DNA from: Cellulophaga sp. Hel_I_12
GTDB taxonomy: Bacteria > Bacteroidota > Bacteroidia > Flavobacteriales > Flavobacteriaceae
Reading direction: 5' to 3'
NCBI RefSeq assembly: GCF_000799565.1
Contig: NZ_JUHB01000001.1
Coordinates: 3,351,501 to 3,415,500 of the forward strand
Length of the DNA stretch: 64,000 bases
Program-made: the position numbers and the translations under genes
Shown: piece by piece, positions 43,513 through 52,192 of the stretch
How the letters are laid out: each line of letters starts with the position of its first letter
How positions within the stretch are numbered: the first letter of the stretch is position 1
The notes under the pieces: generated by a model
What the model saw: the letters and a program-made list of their open reading frames with translations, nothing else
The model's database searches: none
Told to the model about the DNA's origin: nothing

Positions 43513-43583
43513 ACCTATTTATAGCCTGGTGCAGTTTTTAGGGGATCAGAAGCACCGTGATTTTTTTGGCTAAAAAACAATTC

Positions 43584-43967
43584 ATGCAACAACAAAAACA
43601 AGAACTCAAAAAACTAATCTATGTTTATAATGCAAGTTCAGGAAAGAAAAATGCCTTTTTAGATGTTGCACATAAACTATTTAGCCCCGGTACCTATGAT
43701 TGTAAGTTGTGTGCCATTACTTTCGGTACATTTCAAGAGAAAAATCTTTGGAAAAAATTTAGAAAATCGTCCAAAATTCCAATGGAATTTTTGCATAAGG
43801 ATGAATTTTTGAAAGCCTATGCCTCTAAATTTGGATTTAAAACCACCTATCCAGTGGTCTTGGCTGAAACGAACTATAATTTAAAGTTTTTTATCGCCAC
43901 AGATGAACTAAACGCGGTAACAAGTGTGGAAGATTTAATACAATTAGTAGCAAATCGTTTAGATTAA
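43584..43967 (+). CDS. Small conserved-looking protein of unknown function
   Basis: 127 residues from ATG 43584 (the frame opens at 43557, but those 9 residues are unlikely). A CxxC pair lies in YDCKLCAITFG near residue 37, preceded by IYVYNASSGKKNAFLDVAHK, which suggests a redox-like or metal-binding domain but no family I can name. It follows gldC by 71 bases and its 3' end overlaps the convergent ysxC gene by 9 bases. Function not assigned. Confidence 0.6.
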   Translation: MQQQKQELKKLIYVYNASSGKKNAFLDVAHKLFSPGTYDCKLCAITFGTFQEKNLWKKFRKSSKIPMEFLHKDEFLKAYASKFGFKTTYPVVLAETNYNLKFFIATDELNAVTSVEDLIQLVANRLD

Positions 43968-44585
43968 ATCGGCCCAATTGTTTTTCTTAAAGTTTTCATT
44001 TAGGCTGTCTATATACTGTAATACCTCTTCTTGGCCAATGCCATTTGTTGAAGAAGTGATAAAGTAGTTAGGCGCTTCTTCCCAAATACTGGCTAATAAT
44101 TGCTGCATATAGAGGTCAACATTTCTTTCGATAGCCTTTGGTTTTAGTTTATCGGCCTTGGTAAAAATAATTGAAAACGGAATTTGATTTTCACCCATCC
44201 ATTGCATAAACTCTAAATCAACAGGCTGTGGCTCATGGCGTATATCAATCAAAACAAAGGCACTTACCAATTGTTTGCGTTCTAAAAAATAATCGGTAAT
44301 GTACTTCTGAAACGTTTTTTTATCCTTTTTAGAAACTCTGGCGTAACCGTAGCCTGGTAAATCTACCAAAAACCAATTATCATTAATTTTAAAATGATTA
44401 ATTAACTGTGTTTTGCCGGGTCTACCTGATGTTTTTGCTAAGTTTTTACGCTGTGTGAGCATATTTATGAGCGATGATTTACCCACATTAGATCTTCCTA
44501 TAAATGAATATTCAGGTATAGGGTCTTTGGGGCAATGAGTGACTTTAGAATTGCTAATCACAAATTCTGCGGACTTTATTTTCAT
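43959..44585 (-). CDS. ysxC: Ribosome biogenesis GTPase YsxC/YihA (EngB)
   Basis: A 208-residue GTPase acting in 50S subunit assembly. Motifs: GRSNVGKSSLIN (G1), DLPGYGYARVS (G3), FTKADKLKP (G4). Its 3' end overlaps the forward gene by 9 bases. The separate reverse-strand hydrolase gene lies 96 bases upstream. Confidence 0.96.
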   Translation of the reverse strand: MKIKSAEFVISNSKVTHCPKDPIPEYSFIGRSNVGKSSLINMLTQRKNLAKTSGRPGKTQLINHFKINDNWFLVDLPGYGYARVSKKDKKTFQKYITDYFLERKQLVSAFVLIDIRHEPQPVDLEFMQWMGENQIPFSIIFTKADKLKPKAIERNVDLYMQQLLASIWEEAPNYFITSSTNGIGQEEVLQYIDSLNENFKKNNWADLI

Positions 44586-44681
44586 CGGGATACACTTTTG
44601 TGTTATGCTTTGTACAGAACCTTTATACTTTGAAGCGCTGAGGTCCTATACATTTTAGAATTAAAGAAATTGAATGTTGCT

Positions 44682-45446
44682 TTAGAAATTTCTTGCCTTA
44701 AGCCAAGCTTCTAGAATAGTATTAAATTCCTTAGGGTGTTCCATCATTGGTGCATGGCCGCATTTTTCGATCCAAAATAGATCTGAATCGGGTAATAATT
44801 CATGAAACTCCGAAGCTACATTAGGAGGAGTTACCGCATCGTTCTTGCCCCAAATTATACAGGTTGGCGTTAACATATGGGGTAAATCTTTAGACATGTT
44901 ATGGCGGATGGCACTTTTGGCTATGGCTAAGGTTTTGACTAATTTTATTCGGTCGTTTAAGGTTGCAAAAACTTCATCAATGATTTCAGGCGTTGCCACT
45001 TCGGGATCATAAAAAACATCTTGTGCTTTTTTCTTGATAAACTCGTAGTCTCCTCTTTTCGGATACCCATCGCCCATAGCACTTTCGTAAAGTCCAGAAC
45101 TACCAGTAATGACTAAAGCTTTTACTACGTTTGGATTTAGTTTTGTGTGCAAAAGGCCAATGTGCCCACCTAAGGAATTCCCTAAGAGGATCACTTTTTT
45201 AAGTTCCTTATGCTTTATGAAACCTTCTAAAAACTTTGCAAAGCTCTTTACGTTTGTTTTTAACAAAGGCATGGTGTAAATTGGTAATTCAGGTACTAAA
45301 ACTTTATAGCCTAGAGAGGGAAAGTGGTCTACAACACCATTAAAATTACTAAGACCTCCTAAAAGACCGTGCAAAATAATAATGGGAGTGCCCTCGCCAA
45401 TTTCAAGATATTTGTATTTCCCTTCAGTAATTAATGTTTCTTCCAT
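44682..45446 (-). CDS. Alpha/beta hydrolase
   Basis: A 254-residue esterase/lipase-fold enzyme. Oxyanion segment HGLLGG near residue 25, nucleophile elbow GNSLGG (Ser about 93), acid in NDAVTPP (about 205) and base in CGHAPMMEHP (about 234), so the triad is complete. No signal peptide, so cytoplasmic. Substrate cannot be told. Beginning at ATG 45446 it has a promoter-like TATATTTG on the reverse strand at 45479-45472. Confidence 0.88.
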   Translation of the reverse strand: MEETLITEGKYKYLEIGEGTPIIILHGLLGGLSNFNGVVDHFPSLGYKVLVPELPIYTMPLLKTNVKSFAKFLEGFIKHKELKKVILLGNSLGGHIGLLHTKLNPNVVKALVITGSSGLYESAMGDGYPKRGDYEFIKKKAQDVFYDPEVATPEIIDEVFATLNDRIKLVKTLAIAKSAIRHNMSKDLPHMLTPTCIIWGKNDAVTPPNVASEFHELLPDSDLFWIEKCGHAPMMEHPKEFNTILEAWLKARNF

Positions 45447-45471
45447 TAACGCAGATTAACTTCTGTAGGGG

Positions 45472-45479
45472 CAAATATA
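45472..45479 (-). promoter_or_regulatory. Candidate -7 box for the alpha/beta hydrolase gene
   Basis: TATATTTG on the reverse strand, exact TAnnTTTG, 25 bases upstream of the start codon. No convincing -33 TTG. Confidence 0.5.
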
Positions 45480-45589
45480 AACATTTCCTAAGAAAATAAG
45501 CATACTTGTTGTAAAGAGTCTGTTTAGATGGTTTAAACACTGTTTTTATGTAGTTCGTATGCCGATCACAATCGTGCTTCAATCTTAAA

Positions 45590-45611
45590 TTTTGTGTTTT
45601 TAAACACAAAA
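45590..45611. repeat. Perfect palindrome upstream of the dcw promoter
   Basis: Ten-base arms TTTTGTGTTT and AAACACAAAA around a TT centre. It is about 30 bp before the GTGGTA boxes. No T run, so not a simple terminator; a protein-binding site is possible. Confidence 0.45.
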
Positions 45612-45641
45612 GAGGGTCAAATTAGGGAATTTATTAACAAT

Positions 45642-45667
45642 GTGGTATAAAGTGGTAAATTGTGGTA
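45642..45667 (+). promoter_or_regulatory. mraZ: MraZ operator: three GTGGTA boxes at 10-bp spacing
   Basis: GTGGTA occurs at 45642-45647, 45652-45657 and 45662-45667, exactly one helical turn apart. MraZ proteins bind phased direct repeats of similar TGG-containing words at their own promoter in other bacteria. The array lies just upstream of the -7 box. Confidence 0.8.
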
Positions 45668-45677
45668 ATAAATTCTA

Positions 45678-45685
45678 TATATTTG
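45678..45685 (+). promoter_or_regulatory. Promoter -7 box of the dcw cluster
   Basis: TATATTTG, an exact match to TAnnTTTG, 28 bases before GTG 45714. The -33 region coincides with the MraZ boxes, so MraZ binding would block RNA polymerase. Confidence 0.65.
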
Positions 45686-45713
45686 AGTTTTAAATACAAA
45701 CAGGGGCTATATA

Positions 45714-46178
45714 GTGATCAATTTCATCGGAACATATGACTGCAAGGCAGATACAAAAGGGAGGGTAATGCTACCAGTTTCCCTGAAGCATCAAATGTCT
45801 CCTGTGCTGAGCGATGGCTTTGTGATTAAAAGGTCTGTTTTTCAACCTTGTTTAGAATTATATCCAATGAAAGAATGGAATCTTTTGATGGAGAAAATGA
45901 ACAAAAAAAATAGGTTTCTAAAGAAAAATAATGATTTTATACGTCGGTTTTCTGCAGGTGTAAAGGTAGTAGAAATAGATGCCACGGGTCGATTATTGAT
46001 CCCTAAGAATTTAATGGATATCGCTAAGATTTCAAAAGATGTGGTGCTGAGTTCAGCCATCAATATTGTGGAGATCTGGGATAAAGACAGTTATGAAAAG
46101 GTGTTAGAGGATACCGCTGAAGATTTTGCTGCTTTGGCAGAAGAAGTAATGGGAGGAGACGACGATGATGTATCATAA
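45714..46178 (+). CDS. mraZ: Transcriptional regulator MraZ
   Basis: A DNA-binding protein with two SpoVT-AbrB-like MraZ repeats; the first has YDCKADTKGRVMLPVSL and the second VEIDATGRLLIPKNL. It represses the division/cell wall cluster, including itself. 154 residues, slightly long with an acidic tail. GTG start. It overlaps rsmH by 11 bases. Confidence 0.95.
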   Translation: MINFIGTYDCKADTKGRVMLPVSLKHQMSPVLSDGFVIKRSVFQPCLELYPMKEWNLLMEKMNKKNRFLKKNNDFIRRFSAGVKVVEIDATGRLLIPKNLMDIAKISKDVVLSSAINIVEIWDKDSYEKVLEDTAEDFAALAEEVMGGDDDDVS

Positions 46179-47070
46179 CCCAGTTTTATTGCAGGAATCT
46201 GTTGATGGTTTAGCCATCAAAAGCAACGGGGTTTATGTTGATGTTACTTTTGGAGGGGGCGGACATTCTAAAGAAATATTAAAGCGTTTAGGGCCTGACG
46301 GTCGGTTATTTGCTTTTGATCAGGACGAAGATGCTTTAAAAAATACCATAGCGGATGAAAGGTTCACCTTGATTCATGAAAATTTTAGATTTATAAGTCA
46401 GTTTTTAAAGTTTTATGGTGTTAAAAAGGTAGATGGTATTTTGGCTGATTTTGGAGTGTCATCGCATCAGTTTGATGTTGCAGAACGTGGTTTTTCTACC
46501 CGTTTTGATGCGGATTTAGATATGCGCATGAGTCGGCGAAACACCGTTTCAGCTTACGAAGTTGTGAATAAGTACGACTATGATAGTTTGCGAAACCTGT
46601 TGTTTCAATATGGTGATTTACGTAATGCAAATGCAATGGCGACTGCCATAATTGCCAGCAGAGAAGAGGATGAAATAAAAACCACGGCACAATTAAAAGC
46701 GGCACTTAAACAATTTTTACCAGCTCGTTTAGAGCATAAAATAGTAGCACAGATTTACCAAGCTATCAGAATTGAAGTCAACCAAGAGATAGAAGTAATT
46801 AAGGAATTTTTAGAGCAGGTGCCTAGCTTACTAAATGAGGAAGGTAGGTTGAGTGCTATCAGTTATCATTCTTTGGAAGATAGATTGGTGAAAAACTTTA
46901 TTCGATCAGGAAAGTTCGAAGGGGAGCCAGAAAAAGATTTTTATGGGAATATGAAGCTTCCCCTAAAAAAAGTGGGAGGCCTCATAGTGCCAAGCAAAAA
47001 GGAGATAGCTACCAACAATAGATCTCGTAGTGCTAAACTGAGAATTGCTGAGAAAAGTAAAATAGTGTAA
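46168..47070 (+). CDS. rsmH: 16S rRNA (cytosine1402-N4)-methyltransferase
   Basis: A SAM-dependent methyltransferase acting on the ribosomal P site. The start is one of two adjacent ATGs (46165 or 46168); homologues begin YHNPVLLQE. Motifs: VDVTFGGGGHS, DFGVSSHQFD and SYHSLEDRLVKNF. 300 residues. Second gene of the dcw cluster, as usual. Confidence 0.96.
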   Translation: MYHNPVLLQESVDGLAIKSNGVYVDVTFGGGGHSKEILKRLGPDGRLFAFDQDEDALKNTIADERFTLIHENFRFISQFLKFYGVKKVDGILADFGVSSHQFDVAERGFSTRFDADLDMRMSRRNTVSAYEVVNKYDYDSLRNLLFQYGDLRNANAMATAIIASREEDEIKTTAQLKAALKQFLPARLEHKIVAQIYQAIRIEVNQEIEVIKEFLEQVPSLLNEEGRLSAISYHSLEDRLVKNFIRSGKFEGEPEKDFYGNMKLPLKKVGGLIVPSKKEIATNNRSRSAKLRIAEKSKIV

Positions 47071-47117
47071 TTGTTTTTTAGACTATCATTAAAGAGTAAT
47101 AGAAGCAATCAATTGTC

Positions 47118-47438
47118 ATGCGAAAAGGAATATTAGACTTGTTAAAAGGAAAGTTTTTGGTCAGTGGTGAAGCCGCTCCAAAGAATTGGATTTTCATCAT
47201 TTTCATTTCCTTTTTAGCTGCTGTTATGATTGCGAGTTCACATAGTGCAGATAGCAAGGTACATCAAATTGCGGCCTTGAATGAAGAGGTTAAAGAATTG
47301 CGAAGTGAGTTCATTGATGGGCAAACTGATGTTCAAAAATTAAAATTAGAATCAGAAATACTACGAAAGTTAGGTGATGATGGTTTATATCCTTCAGAAA
47401 ATCCTCCTTTTAAAATAAGAGTTAAATCGGCTGAATAA
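47118..47438 (+). CDS. FtsL-like division protein
   Basis: A 106-residue single-pass membrane protein: short cytoplasmic N-terminus (1-23), transmembrane helix (about 24-44, IFIIFISFLAAVMIASS), then a coiled-coil periplasmic stretch (IAALNEEVKELRSEFIDGQ). Size, topology and position between rsmH and the division transpeptidase identify it as the FtsL counterpart, although sequence conservation in this family is weak. It overlaps the PBP gene by one base (TAATG). Confidence 0.85.
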   Translation: MRKGILDLLKGKFLVSGEAAPKNWIFIIFISFLAAVMIASSHSADSKVHQIAALNEEVKELRSEFIDGQTDVQKLKLESEILRKLGDDGLYPSENPPFKIRVKSAE

Positions 47439-49441
47439 TGGCAGTTACAGAAAAAAACATATTGAAACGCTTGTATATCGTAGCGGGCCTGCTGTTTGTA
47501 TTTGCTGTGTTCGTTGTGGTGAAACTTTTTAGTATTCAAATGACTGATGGTGACAAGTACCGTCAAATGGCTGAGGATACCACCGAAAAAGTATTTACCA
47601 TTACGCCAAATCGCGGTAATTTATATTCTTCTGATGGAAGCTTATTAGCCACCTCCGTTTCTCGTTTTAATATTCGATTTGATGCGGTTACAGTTAAAGA
47701 AGCTGATTTTAAGGAAAATATTAAGCCACTTTCTCAAGCGCTTTCAAAATTATTAGGGAAACCAGCATCACACTACGAGCAACTCCTGCGAAAAGCAAAA
47801 GCAAACCAAAATAGGTATGCCTTAGTTGCCCGAGGATTAGATTATTCAGACTACGTTCAGGTTAAAAAATTTCCACTTTTCGAAAAAGGCCCCAATAGAG
47901 GTGGTATTGTGGTAGAGCAAAATACGGTTCGCGAACATCCCTTGGGGAAAATTGCAGAACGAAGCGTTGGTTACGAACGTTTTGATGATGAAGGATATGC
48001 AACAAGAGTTGGTCTTGAAGGGGCTTTTACCGATTATTTAAGCGGAATTAAGGGGAGTCGTTTAAAGCAAAAAATAGCTAAAGGACAATGGAAGCCTATT
48101 GGTATGGATAATATCGTAGAGCCAAAAGATGGTTATGATGTGTATTCTACCATAGACGTAAATATTCAGGATATCGCCCATCATGCACTCTTGGGGCAAT
48201 TAGAAAAATATAAGGCAGATCACGGTTGTGTCATTGTCATGGAAACAAAAACCGGTGAGATTAAGGCAATATCTAATCTTGGAAAAACTGAAGGTGGTAA
48301 GTATTACGAACGCTTGAATTATGCCATTGGTGAATCGCACGAACCAGGTTCTACATTTAAATTAATGTCATTGGTGGTGGCTTTAGAGGATAAAGTCATT
48401 GACACAAGTTCTATTATTGATACCGAGAAAGGAATTTTTAAAGTATATAACAAAAGGGTTAAAGATTCTAAAGAAGGGGGCTATGGAGCCTTAACGGTGG
48501 CAAAAGCCTTTGAGGTTTCTTCGAACACAGCTATTGCAAAAATAATTCACAATAACTATAAAGATCAACCTGAAAAGTTTGTGAACCGCTTAATGAATAT
48601 GGGGCTGAGCAGAGAATTGGGACTTCCTATAAAAGGGGAGGGCACGCCCGTCATTAGGTATCCAGGAGATAAAGGTTGGTCTGGAATTTCACTGGCATGG
48701 ATGTCTCACGGCTATGAAGTATCCTTAACCCCATTGCAAACGCTAACATTTTATAATGCCATAGCCAATAACGGTGAAATGTTAAAGCCTAGACTTTTAA
48801 AGGAAGTAAAAGAATGGGATAAAACTATTTATAAGTTCGAAAAAGAAGTCATCAACCCTTCGATATGCTCAGCAGAAACAATAGGTAAAGTGCAAGCTCT
48901 TTTAAAAGATGTCGTGGAAAAAAAGCATGGTACAGGCCATGGCTTATATTCTCCTCATTTTTCTATGGCAGGAAAAACTGGTACTACCCAGAAAGATTAT
49001 ATTTCCAAAGACCCAAACAAACTGAAGTACATCTCCACCTTCGCGGGTTATTTTCCTGCAGATAACCCTAGATACTCTTGTATTGTAGTAATTCACGAAC
49101 CTGATAAAAGTGTTGGGTATTATGGAGCTGACGTATCAGGACCGGTATTTAAATCTATCGCTCAGAAAATATATGCAACCTCTCCTTTAGTGGATGAAGT
49201 AGAAAGTTTAGAAGTAAAGAGTAGTGTATTAGATAAAAAATACCAACAATATTATACCGAAGCGAATAAAAAGCACAATAGAGTTCCTAATGTAGAAGGT
49301 ATGAGTGGTATGGATGCTATTGCTATTTTAGAAAATTTGGGGATAAAAGTAAAAGTAACAGGCAACGGTAAAGTAAAGAAACAATCTGTAAAAGATGCTA
49401 ATATCAGTGAAGTTGAACTAATTGTATTAGAATTATCATGA
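47438..49441 (+). CDS. ftsI: Penicillin-binding protein (septal transpeptidase) with C-terminal PASTA domain
   Basis: Crosslinks septal peptidoglycan. Parts: one membrane anchor (about 10-30), dimerisation/pedestal domain, transpeptidase with SxxK in GSTFKLMS (Ser about 303), SxN in SSNTAIAK (about 363) and KTGT (about 513), and one PASTA domain in the last 60 residues (NRVPNVEGMSGMDAIAILE). 667 residues. A PASTA domain on the division PBP is common in Bacteroidota and Gram-positives but absent from E. coli FtsI. Confidence 0.95.
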   Translation: MAVTEKNILKRLYIVAGLLFVFAVFVVVKLFSIQMTDGDKYRQMAEDTTEKVFTITPNRGNLYSSDGSLLATSVSRFNIRFDAVTVKEADFKENIKPLSQALSKLLGKPASHYEQLLRKAKANQNRYALVARGLDYSDYVQVKKFPLFEKGPNRGGIVVEQNTVREHPLGKIAERSVGYERFDDEGYATRVGLEGAFTDYLSGIKGSRLKQKIAKGQWKPIGMDNIVEPKDGYDVYSTIDVNIQDIAHHALLGQLEKYKADHGCVIVMETKTGEIKAISNLGKTEGGKYYERLNYAIGESHEPGSTFKLMSLVVALEDKVIDTSSIIDTEKGIFKVYNKRVKDSKEGGYGALTVAKAFEVSSNTAIAKIIHNNYKDQPEKFVNRLMNMGLSRELGLPIKGEGTPVIRYPGDKGWSGISLAWMSHGYEVSLTPLQTLTFYNAIANNGEMLKPRLLKEVKEWDKTIYKFEKEVINPSICSAETIGKVQALLKDVVEKKHGTGHGLYSPHFSMAGKTGTTQKDYISKDPNKLKYISTFAGYFPADNPRYSCIVVIHEPDKSVGYYGADVSGPVFKSIAQKIYATSPLVDEVESLEVKSSVLDKKYQQYYTEANKKHNRVPNVEGMSGMDAIAILENLGIKVKVTGNGKVKKQSVKDANISEVELIVLELS

Positions 49442-50901
49442 AATCTTTAAAAGACATATTGTACGGAGTGAGTTTAACCGCAGTGAGTGGTTCTACATCT
49501 GTGATGGTCAATAAAATTTGTTTCGACTCTCGATTGGTAGAGCTCGACGATGTTTTTGTGGCTATTCGCGGTACGGTTACCGATGGTCATGAATATATAG
49601 AAAAGGCCATCAAATTGGGGGCAAAAGCAATTATTTGCGAAAGCTTGCCTGAGGTTTTGGTGAATGAAGTCTCTTATATTGAAGTAGATAATGGCAACAA
49701 AGCATTGGCTATAATGGCATCTAACTATTATGAAAATCCTTCCAAAAATTTAAAATTAGTCGGTATCACTGGTACTAATGGTAAAACTACAGTGAGTAGT
49801 TTGTTGTATCAATTGTTTAAAAAAGCAGGCTTTAAAGTTGGATTAATTTCAACGATAAAAATAGTGGTCGATGATACTGAATATAAAACAAGTCATACGA
49901 CGCCAGATGCTTTAACCATCAACAAGCATTTAAGTTTAATGAATACGGCAGGGGTTGAGTTTTGTTTTATGGAAGTGAGTTCTCACGGCATACATCAAAA
50001 AAGAACCGAAGGTTTAGTTTTTGAAGGTGCCATTTTCACGAATCTCTCGCACGATCATTTAGATTATCACGCTACGTTCGCAGAATACAGAGATACTAAA
50101 AAATTATTGTTTGATAACTTAAGTAAAAAGGCGTTTGTATTAACCAATATTGACGATAAAAATGGCTTGGTGATGTTGCAAAACACGAAAGCTAGAAAAT
50201 ATACCTATGCCTTAAAGTCATACGCAGATTATAGAGCACAGATCTTAGAAAACCAGTTTAATGGTCAGTTGTTAAAAATTAACGGGGAAGAATTGTGGTC
50301 GAAGCTTATAGGTGATTTCAATGCATACAATATGTTGGCGATTTATGCTACTGCAGATTTATTGGGATTAGAAAAGCTAGAGATTTTGCGATTCATGAGT
50401 GAACTTGATAATGTCGCTGGTAGATTTCAATATGTTATTTCCAAAGAAAAAATTACAGCCATTGTTGATTATGCCCATACGCCGGATGCGCTTAAAAATG
50501 TACTTGATACAATTAATACATTGAGGACTGGAAATGAAAACGTCATCACCGTTGTGGGGTGTGGTGGCGATAGAGATAAGTCTAAGCGCCCGGTTATGGG
50601 TCATATCGCTTCTGATATGAGTACTACCGTAATTTTCACCTCAGATAACCCCAGGACAGAACAACCAGAGGCAATACTTCAAGAGATTGAAGCAGGAGTA
50701 GAACCTCAAAATGTTCGTAAAGTACTGGTTATAGAAAACAGAGCCCAAGCCATAAAAACAGCCTGCCAGTTAGCCCATGCAAACGATATCATTTTAATAG
50801 CAGGTAAGGGTCACGAAACCTACCAAGAAACTAATGGAGTTCGGGTAGATTTTGATGATTTTCAAACGGTAAAAGACCTGTTAAAAAGTCTAGACAAATA
50901 G
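49438..50901 (+). CDS. murE: UDP-N-acetylmuramoyl-tripeptide synthetase
   Basis: Adds the third residue of the peptidoglycan stem peptide. ATP site GITGTNGKTT at about residues 108-117. The DNPRTE motif near residue 402 is the signature of meso-diaminopimelate-adding enzymes, so the stem peptide has meso-DAP. 487 residues. It overlaps the PBP gene by 4 bases (ATGA). Confidence 0.96.
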   Translation: MKSLKDILYGVSLTAVSGSTSVMVNKICFDSRLVELDDVFVAIRGTVTDGHEYIEKAIKLGAKAIICESLPEVLVNEVSYIEVDNGNKALAIMASNYYENPSKNLKLVGITGTNGKTTVSSLLYQLFKKAGFKVGLISTIKIVVDDTEYKTSHTTPDALTINKHLSLMNTAGVEFCFMEVSSHGIHQKRTEGLVFEGAIFTNLSHDHLDYHATFAEYRDTKKLLFDNLSKKAFVLTNIDDKNGLVMLQNTKARKYTYALKSYADYRAQILENQFNGQLLKINGEELWSKLIGDFNAYNMLAIYATADLLGLEKLEILRFMSELDNVAGRFQYVISKEKITAIVDYAHTPDALKNVLDTINTLRTGNENVITVVGCGGDRDKSKRPVMGHIASDMSTTVIFTSDNPRTEQPEAILQEIEAGVEPQNVRKVLVIENRAQAIKTACQLAHANDIILIAGKGHETYQETNGVRVDFDDFQTVKDLLKSLDK

Positions 50902-50968
50902 AAATGTGAAGTAGTAAGAGAGAACAACTCATAACGAGACAAATAGCAACCACCAACTAAAAAATAAG

Positions 50969-52189
50969 ATGTTATATTATTTATTTGAATTTTTAGAAAA
51001 AAACTACCAAGTACCAGGTGCCGGACTTTTTCAGTTCATCACGTTCAGGGCTGCTTTGGCTGTTTTGTTGTCTTTGTTAATTGCAACGGTGTATGGTAAA
51101 AAAATTATTCTTTACCTACAAAAAAAACAGATAGGAGAAACCGTTAGAGACTTAGGTTTAGAAGGGCAAAAACAAAAGTCAGGTACACCTACCATGGGTG
51201 GTATCATCATCATCATTGCCACGCTTATTCCCGTGTTGCTTTTCGCCAAACTAGATAATATTTATGTGATGCTTTTAATTGTCACGACCCTATGGATGGG
51301 AATAATTGGTTTCATTGACGATTATATCAAAATATTTAAGAAAGATAAAGGTGGCTTAAAAGGCAAGTTTAAAGTTTTAGGTCAAGTGGTCTTGGGTTTA
51401 ATTGTAGGTGCAACGCTTTATTTTCATCCAGAAGTTACCATGAAAGAGCATAGTAAACTAAACTCGTCACTCGTTTATAATGCTGAAAGGCAGATTAGTG
51501 AGGAGATTAAGTCCACAAAAACGACTATTCCTTTAGTAAAAAACAATGAATTAGACTATACCAGTTTTATTTCTTGGATGGGCGATGGCGCAGAAAAATA
51601 TGCATGGTTAATTTTTATTCCCATCATTATTATTATTGTTACCGCAGTATCAAATGGCGCAAATTTAACCGATGGTATTGACGGTCTGGCAGCCGGAACT
51701 TCGGCGATCATTGTCTTAACATTAGGCATATTTACTTGGATTTCTGGAAATATTATATTCTCCAATTACTTAGACATTATGTTTATTCCACGAGCGGGAG
51801 AATTAGTAGTTTTTGTGGCTGCATTTCTCGGTGCCTTAGTAGGTTTTTTATGGTATAATGCTTTTCCAGCTCAAATTTTTATGGGCGATACGGGTAGTTT
51901 AACTATTGGAGGTGTCATTGCTGTCATTGCCATTATTATTAGAAAAGAATTATTGATCCCTGTATTGTGCGGAATCTTTTTTGCGGAATCAATCTCAGTA
52001 ATGCTGCAGGTTGGGTATTTCAAATACACAAAAAAGAGATTTGGGGAAGGAAGGCGTATTTTTTTAATGGCACCGCTACATCACCATTATCAGAAAAAAG
52101 GATATCACGAAAGTAAAATTGTGACGCGCTTTTGGATTGTGGGTATTTTATTGGCGATCGTGACTATAGTAACCTTAAAAGTGCGTTAG
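50969..52189 (+). CDS. mraY: Phospho-N-acetylmuramoyl-pentapeptide-transferase
   Basis: Makes lipid I in the inner membrane. 406 residues with about ten transmembrane segments. The catalytic loops include [31 protein letters not shown] and FMGDTGS, and the substrate loop [13 protein letters not shown] is near the C-terminus. It is about 45 residues longer than E. coli MraY because of a polar insertion at about 155-200. It follows murE by 67 bases; murF, which normally sits between them, is missing. Confidence 0.96.
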   Translation: MLYYLFEFLEKNYQVPGAGLFQFITFRAALAVLLSLLIATVYGKKIILYLQKKQIGETVRDLGLEGQKQKSGTPTMGGIIIIIATLIPVLLFAKLDNIYVMLLIVTTLWMGIIGFIDDYIKIFKKDKGGLKGKFKVLGQVVLGLIVGATLYFHPEVTMKEHSKLNSSLVYNAERQISEEIKSTKTTIPLVKNNELDYTSFISWMGDGAEKYAWLIFIPIIIIIVTAVSNGANLTDGIDGLAAGTSAIIVLTLGIFTWISGNIIFSNYLDIMFIPRAGELVVFVAAFLGALVGFLWYNAFPAQIFMGDTGSLTIGGVIAVIAIIIRKELLIPVLCGIFFAESISVMLQVGYFKYTKKRFGEGRRIFLMAPLHHHYQKKGYHESKIVTRFWIVGILLAIVTIVTLKVR

Positions 52190-52192
52190 GTC

